Assembly: GCF_023544665.1 (NCBI RefSeq)
Contig: NZ_JAMJFL010000006.1
Span: forward strand, 233,879 to 297,878
Direction: 5' to 3'
Length of the DNA stretch: 64,000 nucleotides
Source: Streptomyces sp. YS415
Lineage (GTDB): Bacteria; Actinomycetota; Actinomycetes; Streptomycetales; Streptomycetaceae
Shown here piece by piece: positions 42,750-50,134 of the stretch. Position numbers and translations under genes: made by a program. Numbering within the stretch: the first letter of the stretch is position 1; every line of letters begins with the position of its first letter. A model generated the notes under the pieces. That model was not told the origin of the DNA and made no database searches. It saw nothing but the letters and a program-made list of their open reading frames with translations.

Positions 42750-43943
42750 TCAGCTGCCGGACAGGATGCGGCGCAAACGGTCACCGAGTGCTCGGCTTCC
42801 TTCCGCAACGGCCAGGCCGCACAGCGCGTCGTCGTCGAGCGGACCCGGCTCCAGGCGGGCGACGAGCAGCCCCAGCCGCGTGCGTACGGCCGCCGGCGAG
42901 CGCGCCGTGTCCAGGTGGGCCTCGACGCGGCGCACCAGCTCCCGGCGCCGGGCCTTCACGTCCTCGCACCACAGCTGGAACAGGCCGCCGCTCGGCAGGA
43001 CCACCAGCGACCCCATCGGGGGCAGCGCCTTCTCGCCCGTGGTCCGGAAGGCGTCCCCCGCCAGTCCCACCCGGTGCGAACCGCCGTTGACCCGGCGCGG
43101 CCGAAAACCGCTCAGGCCCTTTGCGCTCAGCCAGCGCCCGGACTCCTCGTCGAAGTGCGACCGGGCGTCCTCGTTCGCCGCCTCCAGGGCGCTGAGGGCG
43201 GCATCGGAGGTCTCCAGCGCTGCTCCCAGCCGGGGGTCGTGCTCGCCCCGCAGCGGGCGGGTGCAGACCAGGTGCTGCGCTCCTTCGGGGCCGCGTGCGA
43301 CGTGCACCACGCAGGCGGGCAGGTACTCCACCTCGTACCCGACGATGTCCCGGATCTCGATGGCCGAGGGCAGGTTGTACCGCTCCCGGTCGCTGAGGCC
43401 GGCCAGCTCTTTCACCGCTGCCTCACGGAACCTCTCGGGACACAGCAGGGGGATGGCGGCCCCTCTGTGCTGCCCATCTGCGGTCAGACCCGCCCCGGTC
43501 CGGTGGTAGTAGGCGCCGGTCAGCGGCTCGGACGAGAAGCCGTCGAAGCGCAGGATCCGCCGGTCGTCGAGCTCGACCGTGTACAGCGTCCCGTCCTCCA
43601 GGGACCGCCTGCCGAGCGCGGTCAGGGCCAGCGAGCCGTCCTCGCCCTCGACATGGCCGACCGCGCGCAGGAAGGCCAGCGCCTGCCGGACGAGCGCCGG
43701 GTCCAGCGAGAGGAACGTGGCGAGTTCGGCGGATCCGGTGAGCCCGGCCTCGCCGACGCCTCGGATCAGATAGCGGTCGATGAGCTGGTAGGGCTGCGCT
43801 TCGGTGACAGCCGCCCGCACCTCGACGCGCCAGAGGGGAAACATCACCGTGTGCGCCGACAGGGGCGCGGCCGCGAGGGCGAAGGCAGCATGTCCCGCCG
43901 CCTGGCCGGGGTCGAATCCCAGCGCCGCGGTACGGGGGTTCAT
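42750..43943 (-). CDS. Winged-helix-like protein of the conflict-type cluster
   Basis: 397 residues, ATG at 43943 overlapping the helicase stop by 4 nt. A conserved-looking N-terminus (VMFPLWRVEVRAAVTEAQPYQLIDRYLIRGVGE) leads into a winged-helix-like segment (about 65-120: GSAELATFLSLDPALVRQALAFLRAVGHVEGEDGSLALTALGRRSL). A beta-rich middle has RFDGFSSEPLTG and a helical C-terminus ends RTRLGLLVARLEPGPLDDDALCGLAV. I know no family name. The arrangement suggests a helper for the preceding SF1 helicase, perhaps target recognition. The next gene (vWA) is separated by the AT-rich gap. Confidence 0.7.
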   Translation of the reverse strand: MNPRTAALGFDPGQAAGHAAFALAAAPLSAHTVMFPLWRVEVRAAVTEAQPYQLIDRYLIRGVGEAGLTGSAELATFLSLDPALVRQALAFLRAVGHVEGEDGSLALTALGRRSLEDGTLYTVELDDRRILRFDGFSSEPLTGAYYHRTGAGLTADGQHRGAAIPLLCPERFREAAVKELAGLSDRERYNLPSAIEIRDIVGYEVEYLPACVVHVARGPEGAQHLVCTRPLRGEHDPRLGAALETSDAALSALEAANEDARSHFDEESGRWLSAKGLSGFRPRRVNGGSHRVGLAGDAFRTTGEKALPPMGSLVVLPSGGLFQLWCEDVKARRRELVRRVEAHLDTARSPAAVRTRLGLLVARLEPGPLDDDALCGLAVAEGSRALGDRLRRILSGS

Positions 43944-46900
43944 CGTCCTGCCTCCTGGACGGGTGCTCCCGGCAGGAGCTCGCGCAGGTCCCGGTAGCGC
44001 AGGATCTGGCCCTGCGTGTCGACGTGTTCGCGCAGCGCGCGGGCGAGGTCGCGGAACTCGGGGTCCGTGGCCCGGGTGAGCGTGCTCAGGTCGCCGACCA
44101 GCACGAGCTGTCGCCTCGCACGGGTGAACGCGACGTTGGCCCGCCGGAGTTCGTCCAGGAAGCCCACGTTGCCGCCGGGGTTGCTTCGGGTGAACCCGTA
44201 GAGGACGACGTCCCGTTCGCCGCCCTGGAAGGAGTCCACCGTGGCCACGTCACCGCCGCCGGCGGCCGGTGGGGCGAGGCGGGAGCGGACCAGTGCGGCC
44301 TGGGCGCGGTAGGGCACGATGACCGCCCACTCCTCCTCGTCCTCGGCGTAGTGCTGGGCGAGGTCCGCGAGCAGCGCGGCCTCGGCGGTGTTGAGGTAGC
44401 CCCGCGCGCCGTCCGCGGTGCGGCGCGGCCGGCGCTCGGCGCGGTCGCCCGGCGGCAGGTCCGAGGTGTCGACCAGGACGAAAGGGCTGCGGAACAGCCG
44501 GGAGTTCACCGGACGGCGCCCGGCCGGGGTGATGAGCCGTCCGTCGTAGAAGACCCGGGAGCAGAAGTCGGCCACTTCCCTGGGCATGCGCCGCTGTTCC
44601 CACAGGCAGGCGACGGCATGCCCGGGCAGGCGTTCCCGGGCGAGTTCGAGGACGCTCCTGCCGATCAACCGGGCGGCATCCGGCTCTGCCTGGTCGCGCG
44701 CCCAGCGCATGACCTCCTCGTCCTGGAACGGGGGCAGCTGCCGATCGTCGCCCACGAGCAGGCCGCGCCGCGCCCGCACCAGGGGGACCAGCGCGTCCGC
44801 GGTGGTGATCTGCCCGGCCTCGTCCACGACGGCGAGGTCGAACTCCACCCCGGTGAGCAGGGCGGGCCCCGCGGAGCCGGTGCTGGTCGCGCCGACGACG
44901 TGCGCGTAGCGGATCAGTTCGGCCTGGAGCTGGTCAGTGGCCTCCGAGACGTCGGCGTGCCACTGGGACAGCAGCTCTCGCCGGGCTTTCAGCAGGGGTG
45001 CCGCCTGCCGCGCCCAGGCCGCGAACGCTGCCAACTGCCCGTCGTCGGGTGGCTTCGCGCCCTCCTGCCCGGGCTCGGGGAGGGGTGGTCCCTCCCCGAC
45101 GGGGGCCAGCCGCCTGCGGCAGTGCCAGGCCCGGTCGACGGCGGTCAACCGCAGCTCACGGCACTCCCGCGCGGCCTCCCGCAGGGCCTCGTGCGCCGCT
45201 TGCACCTGCGGACGGTCGCGGGTCGCCGCCTCCAGCGCCGCCTCTGCCTGGCGCCGGGCGAGGTCGGCACGCGCGGTCACCCCTTGCCGTGTCTCCCATG
45301 CTGTCGCCGCGCGCGTCAGCAGCCTCGCGCTCCACCACTGCCGTAGCCGCCCCGGCACCGTGCGGCGATCGGCCGCCCGCCACCGTTCCCGGCGGTCCAC
45401 CAGAGCGGCGTGGCGCAGGGCGGCCCGCGCCTGCCGGCGCCGGGCCCGCCTCAGACGGGCCTCGAGGCGGTCCACCCGGCTCTGCTCCGGCCCGGCCACC
45501 GCTCGTATCGCCGCGCGCCGCGCCACCCGGGCCGCCTCCTGCGCCTGCACCGCGGACTCCAGCCGGTCGAGGGCGTCGTCCAGGGCCTTCACCCATTGCG
45601 CCGCCCGGCCGTCGTCATGCTGCCCCAGACGCGTCCCGACCCGGTCGAGGATGCCCTGGCGCAACGCCGTGGCCCGGGTGTGGAGGAGGTAGGGGAGGGC
45701 CGCCTCGGACACCCTGCCCTCATGTCCCACCCGCACGACCAGCAGGTCATCGCCGAGCCTGCTCAGCACGTTGTCCACGGCCTGGTTGCTGTGCGCGGTG
45801 ACCAGGACGCGGCCCGAGCGGCCTCCCTCCCGCGCCACCGCGCGCACCACTTCGGTGATCACCCTGGTCTTGCCGGTCCCGGGCGGGCCGATCACGACCG
45901 ACAGGTCCTCGGTGGCGAGGGCCGTGGAGAAGGCGGCAAGTTGCCAGTCGTCCAGCCGCTCCACGGCGTTGCCCCGGGCCCGGCCCGTACGTGGATCCCG
46001 GGTCCCGGCCAGTACCGACAGCAGGTGCGGATTGCGGGCGGTGCCCTCCCGGAGGTCGGCGAGGGCTGCGGTACGGCGGGTGTGGGCGGTGCCGTTGGCG
46101 ACCCGCTCCAGCTCGCCCTGCCGGGGCAGGAGGGCCCAGTCGACGGCGCGGTCGAACGCCACGGTGACGTGTGTCTGCGGGCCGACGGCCACGACCTGGC
46201 CGCGCAGTCCCGGCCGGCCGCGCACCTGCACCACCTCGTCCTGCCCCGGCGCTTCCCGGCCGTGCAGTGCGAAGACATACACCGAGCGGCTGCTCAGGCG
46301 CCGCTCGGCCGCCGGGCGCACGGCGCGGTACACGTACGGTGCGGTGGCGCGGACCTGACCGCGTTGGATCTCGAACTCCTTGTCGACCACGCGCTGCAGC
46401 TCGCCGAGCAGACGCCGCTCGCGCCTGCCCGGCTCCGAGGCGGCCTTCCCGCCCGCCATGTCCTTGCGCAGCAGTTCCCACTCCTCGGACAGCGCTTCCC
46501 AATGGGTCTCGGCGCCGTCCGGGACCCCGCCGGGCGTGTAGCGCACGGTCCAGTCGGAGGGCTTCAGCAGCAGACAGCCCCGGGCCAGCGTGTGATGGTC
46601 CTTGAAGCACAGAGTCCGCACGGTGGTCATCCGGTAGCAGCGTGCCGGGCCGGCTCGCGTGCCCATGTCGGGGACGAGTACGGCGAGCATGCCGCGCCCG
46701 TACAGCAGGAGCCCTCGCTTGCCCTGGTGCAGGTCGAACACGGCCGGCACCTCTCCGCGTGCGCGGAATTCCGCCGTCAGGTCCTCGACGCAGCCGGGCA
46801 TGCGGGAGTGGGCCCGGTGCAGCCGGCCGAGGTCTCCGTCCGCCGAGTCGGTCGGCACGACGACCACGGGACCCGGCAGGGCGACGGTGCGTGTCAGCAT
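43940..46900 (-). CDS. Superfamily 1 (Upf1/DNA2-like) helicase with coiled insertion
   Basis: 986 residues from the ATG at 46900. The N-terminal 300 residues are a non-helicase region with beta-rich segments (VYVFALHGREAPGQDEVVQVRG, HVTVAFDRAVDWALLP). Helicase motifs follow: Q-like LDDWQLAAF (317-325), Walker A GPPGTGKT (338-345), Walker B/DEAGQ (693-697), motif III LLVGDDRQLPP, motif V VDSFQGGERDVVLYGFTRS and motif VI RRANVAFTRARRQLVLVGD. A 250-residue Arg/Ala-rich coiled-coil insertion (about 420-660) splits the first RecA domain. This is the AAA_11/AAA_12 type seen in RNA/DNA helicases and several defence systems. It overlaps the phosphorylase-pseudokinase gene by 7 nt. Confidence 0.88.
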   Translation of the reverse strand: MLTRTVALPGPVVVVPTDSADGDLGRLHRAHSRMPGCVEDLTAEFRARGEVPAVFDLHQGKRGLLLYGRGMLAVLVPDMGTRAGPARCYRMTTVRTLCFKDHHTLARGCLLLKPSDWTVRYTPGGVPDGAETHWEALSEEWELLRKDMAGGKAASEPGRRERRLLGELQRVVDKEFEIQRGQVRATAPYVYRAVRPAAERRLSSRSVYVFALHGREAPGQDEVVQVRGRPGLRGQVVAVGPQTHVTVAFDRAVDWALLPRQGELERVANGTAHTRRTAALADLREGTARNPHLLSVLAGTRDPRTGRARGNAVERLDDWQLAAFSTALATEDLSVVIGPPGTGKTRVITEVVRAVAREGGRSGRVLVTAHSNQAVDNVLSRLGDDLLVVRVGHEGRVSEAALPYLLHTRATALRQGILDRVGTRLGQHDDGRAAQWVKALDDALDRLESAVQAQEAARVARRAAIRAVAGPEQSRVDRLEARLRRARRRQARAALRHAALVDRRERWRAADRRTVPGRLRQWWSARLLTRAATAWETRQGVTARADLARRQAEAALEAATRDRPQVQAAHEALREAARECRELRLTAVDRAWHCRRRLAPVGEGPPLPEPGQEGAKPPDDGQLAAFAAWARQAAPLLKARRELLSQWHADVSEATDQLQAELIRYAHVVGATSTGSAGPALLTGVEFDLAVVDEAGQITTADALVPLVRARRGLLVGDDRQLPPFQDEEVMRWARDQAEPDAARLIGRSVLELARERLPGHAVACLWEQRRMPREVADFCSRVFYDGRLITPAGRRPVNSRLFRSPFVLVDTSDLPPGDRAERRPRRTADGARGYLNTAEAALLADLAQHYAEDEEEWAVIVPYRAQAALVRSRLAPPAAGGGDVATVDSFQGGERDVVLYGFTRSNPGGNVGFLDELRRANVAFTRARRQLVLVGDLSTLTRATDPEFRDLARALREHVDTQGQILRYRDLRELLPGAPVQEAGR

Positions 46901-48705
46901 GCCGCCGCACCTTCGGCCGCCGTCCCGCGACCGTCCGTACGTGCTCCAGGGACCGTGACCCCCAGGTCGGCCGCGCTCTGCCGCAAACCTGCGGCCAGCG
47001 CCTGCCCGGTGGGACGTGCCGCCGGGTCGTCGTCGAGCGCCGCGTCCAGCAGGCGCTCCAGGCTCGTCGGTGCATCCGGAGCGTGCACGCGCACGGGCAC
47101 GACGGCTTCGGTGTCCGGCGCCGTCCCGCTGGTCAACCAGTAGGTGAGCGACGCCAGTTGAAACACGTCCGTGGCCGCGCCCACCTGGTGCGGGCGGAAG
47201 TCCCCCGGCCACTGCTCGGGCGCCCGGTGTGCCGCCGGCCCCTCACCGGGAACCGGCGACCGGAACGCCAGGCCCAGATCCCGCAGGCGCAGCGCGCCGC
47301 CGTCGACGAGGAGGACCGCGTCCGGTTCCAGGCAGCGGTGGGCGAACCCCGCCCGGTGCAGGTCGTCCAGGGTGTCGGCCAGATCGGCCAAGGCGGGCAG
47401 TACGCGGTGCAGCAGGCCGCCGGGCAGCGGCCCTGTCTGCCGGTACGCCTCGGACAGTGTGGGCGCCGCCCCGATCGCCTTGCGGCCGGCACCGGGCCAG
47501 GCCAGGGACAGCAGGGCGCTGCGCGGCCCCAGGACCCGGTGCACTCCGACGGTCGGCAAGCCGGGCCGCGGGGCCAACTTGCCCAGCAGGCTGTTCTCGT
47601 GGCGCAGGGCTGACAGTGCCTCCTGCGCGAAGCGGCCGCGGTCGTCCATGACGTCGATGCGGCGCAGCCAGACGAAGCGCTGTCGCCCATGGGCCTTGGC
47701 GGGGCCGACCCGCAGGGCGCGGCCACGCAGCTCCCGGGCCGAGCCGTCGGCGAGGGAGCCGCGGCGCACCAGCCCTTCCTCCTGGAGCAGATAGTCGGCA
47801 CCGCCCACGTCCACGAGCTCCCCGGCGGACCAGGTGTCCCGGCGCGGCGGCCGGGGCCGCGGAGCGCCGGCGCGCAGGGCGGTGCTGCGCGGGGCCGTGG
47901 CGGCCTGGGGTGGTGCGACGGTCCTTCCCGCCTCCCGGTCCTCAAGTCCTCGGATCATGCCGATGGCGAAGGCCGCGGCGTTCCGGGCGGCGAAGGCCTG
48001 TCCACCGCGCCGGTCGACGGCATGCTTGGCGCCGTCCGCCCTGTCGCTGATGCCGCGGACGGTCAGAGCGGGGCAGGCCCCGGACATCTGCACCGCCCGC
48101 GCCATCCCGGCGCTCTCCATCTCGATGGCCACGGCGTCCTCGTAGTGCGTGCGCAGCTGGTCGCGCAGTGGGGACGAGGAGCTGTTCAGCACGACCTCAC
48201 CGACGGCCACCGGTTCGAAGTGCACCCCGGGCGCCGATGCTCCGGCGCCCAACTCCGCGACCCAGTCGCTCTTGCGGGTCCTCCTGGCCAGCTGGTCCAG
48301 GTCGTGGGCCAGTTGCCAGGCGCTCGGACGCGCTCGGAAACCCCCGGAGTCCTCCTTGCCGCCGTGGACGGCGTACACCTTGGTGGCCACCACCACGTCG
48401 CCGAGTGCCACATCCTCCTTGAGGGCACCGGCCACGCCCACGAACATCACCATTCGCGGCGCGAACAACTGCACGGCCTTGGCCGCCACGACGGCGGCGC
48501 CGTCGTTCCCCCGCCCGATCTCCGCGAGCGCCACCTGCCAGGGAGTGCCGTTGACCCAGCCCATCCGGTACTGGGTGCCGATGTCGTCCTCCCGGCCCCA
48601 GCGGCACCCCGCCAACTGGTCCTCCACCGCGTCGAATTCCACGGCGAGCGCGGTGAGCACGACGACGGTCCCGCCATTTCGCACTTCTGTTCGCGCATTT
48701 CGCAC
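46894..48705 (-). CDS. Nucleoside phosphorylase-pseudokinase fusion
   Basis: 603 residues, GTG at 48705 (GGGGGG just upstream; a GTG at 48684 is an alternative). Residues 12-255 form a PNP/UDP phosphorylase or MTA/SAH-nucleosidase-type domain: VVVLTALAVEFDAV, MFVGVAGALKEDVALGDVVVA, the catalytic-loop EMES (195-198) and RGISDRAD with D221. After a Pro-rich linker a kinase-like domain (about 295-580) shows HRCLEPDAVLL (456-466) with the catalytic Asp replaced by Cys, DLG (476-478), HRAPEQWP and DVFQLASLTYWL. The kinase should be inactive. Phosphorylase domains of this kind occur as sensors or effectors in predicted conflict systems. As first gene of the cluster it probably sets the signal for the helicase beside it (inference). 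Confidence 0.85.
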   Translation of the reverse strand: MRNARTEVRNGGTVVVLTALAVEFDAVEDQLAGCRWGREDDIGTQYRMGWVNGTPWQVALAEIGRGNDGAAVVAAKAVQLFAPRMVMFVGVAGALKEDVALGDVVVATKVYAVHGGKEDSGGFRARPSAWQLAHDLDQLARRTRKSDWVAELGAGASAPGVHFEPVAVGEVVLNSSSSPLRDQLRTHYEDAVAIEMESAGMARAVQMSGACPALTVRGISDRADGAKHAVDRRGGQAFAARNAAAFAIGMIRGLEDREAGRTVAPPQAATAPRSTALRAGAPRPRPPRRDTWSAGELVDVGGADYLLQEEGLVRRGSLADGSARELRGRALRVGPAKAHGRQRFVWLRRIDVMDDRGRFAQEALSALRHENSLLGKLAPRPGLPTVGVHRVLGPRSALLSLAWPGAGRKAIGAAPTLSEAYRQTGPLPGGLLHRVLPALADLADTLDDLHRAGFAHRCLEPDAVLLVDGGALRLRDLGLAFRSPVPGEGPAAHRAPEQWPGDFRPHQVGAATDVFQLASLTYWLTSGTAPDTEAVVPVRVHAPDAPTSLERLLDAALDDDPAARPTGQALAAGLRQSAADLGVTVPGARTDGRGTAAEGAAAC

Positions 48706-49200
48706 TGTTCCCCCCGGTGCTTCTTCGTCGAAAGCACGGTCACTGTATCGACGGCGGTGGAGCGTGCAGGGGGAATTCGTGTATCGCGTTTACCGTGAGA
48801 TCGAACTCATGAACGGAATTTGAAAACGAATTACTTCGTCCGCGCCGAACTCCTGGCGGCCGACGCGAGGATGATCTGGAACACCGGCTGGACACTCCCG
48901 CAGCTGCCGGAGGGGTCCTCGGTGTAGGGGCGAGGATGTCCGCCGCGGTCGGTGCCGTCACAGGCCGCGTGCCGCTCACGAAGTGTGGCCGATGCCGGCC
49001 CCCGTGGCCGACGGGGTGGCTACTCGGTGTGAGGCGCTTGCTTCCGGCGGTGCGTCGACGTCTCCTTCGACCGGGCCCGTACGCCGGCTCTTCCGGCCCC
49101 GCCGGTGACACCCCCTTGTGCTTCGGCTCCCCGGCACCCCCGTCACCGACCTGCCGAGGTCGTGGTGCCCGCCCCGCCGTGGCGTGGTGATACTGGGGGA
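48706..49200. other. 495-bp divergent region upstream of the nine-gene cluster
   Basis: The part near 48720-48850 is AT-richer and should contain the promoter of the phosphorylase-pseudokinase gene. The GTGCGAAATG sequence occurs twice around the start codon (about 48679-48705). The right part (48900-49190) is GC-rich and carries no convincing gene. Confidence 0.4.
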
Positions 49201-49485
49201 GTGACCGACGCCGAACGGCCATCGGACGAGCGCCTGGACCAGCGCCTGGAACGCACCATCCTGGAGCTGCTGGAGCGTCGCGACCCGGCCGCGACCATCT
49301 GCCCCTCCGACGCCGCGCGGGCGGTGTACGAAGGGGACGACGACGGCTGGCGCGCACTCATGGAACCCGCCCGCCGGGCGGCCCGCCGACTGGTCGACGC
49401 CGGGCTGGTGGAGATCACCCAGAAGGGCCACCCGGTCGCGCCGGCGACGGCCCGAGGACCGATCCGCATCCGCCGGACCCGCTGA
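49201..49485 (+). CDS. DUF3253 family protein
   Basis: 94 residues from the GTG at 49201. The sequence LDQRLERTILELLERRDPAATICPSDAARAVY, then GWRALMEPARRAARRLVDAGLVEITQKGHPV and RGPIRIRR, is the full DUF3253 pattern, a small winged-helix-like domain of unknown function. The G-rich sequence directly before the GTG is too close to be an ideal ribosome-binding site; an in-frame ATG at 49105 would add a Pro/His-rich stretch and is less likely. Isolated gene, no obvious partner. Confidence 0.8.
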   Translation: MTDAERPSDERLDQRLERTILELLERRDPAATICPSDAARAVYEGDDDGWRALMEPARRAARRLVDAGLVEITQKGHPVAPATARGPIRIRRTR

Positions 49486-50134
49486 CCCACCTCGGCCCGC
49501 CGTGCAGCACACCTCGGATCCGGTACGCGGATGTCTCGGGGCAGCGCGCCGATGGTCCGGCGCCCGCCTGCTGACCGGTCCGACCGCAGGTTCCGACGTC
49601 GCAGACAAATCCGCCGGACGATGATCGCGATGGGCGTACCAGACGTGGATTCCCCCATCAGGCGCTCGACGGACACCACGCAGACACGAACCCCGCGCAG
49701 ATGGTGACGTCCGAGCTGGACCTGTCGCTCTGGAGCGACCGGTGTGAGCGGCCGCCTGGTCGTATGCAACCTGGCGGCTCGCGGCAGACCGTTGCGCCGA
49801 CGGCGGGTTCGACGCGGCGCGGCGGGCAAGTACGCCCACCAGCTCAAGATGGCTGTCCAGGTGTCGCCAACCGCATCCTCTGCGCAAGCAAACGGTGAGA
49901 GCGCTCTCAACGAGCATGGGAAGCGTGCCCGTCCACAGGTGATCCGTCAAGACTCGAAGGCAAAAGGGGCTTCGAGCCGCGTTTGAGGACCGTCCAACTG
50001 CCTTCTGTGTCGCATCTATTGACGTCGAGGTTTCAACAGTCTTACGTTTCCGGCCAACTGAGAGCGCTCTCGAAATGTTCCGGACACCACCGTGAGACCC
50101 CCCTATCCGTCGTGACGACACGAGGTGCCCCTCC
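49486..50134. promoter_or_regulatory. Upstream region of the glucanase with two LacI-type operators
   Basis: No convincing gene in 649 bp. TGAGAGCGCTCTCA, a perfect 14-bp palindrome, lies at 49896-49909. TGAGAGCGCTCTCG, with a perfect GAGAGCGCTCTC core, lies at 50059-50072, 63 bp before the glucanase ATG. This is the classical LacI/CebR-like operator form in Streptomyces, and the adjacent LacI-family gene at 53011 carries the same motif in front of it. Confidence 0.75.
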
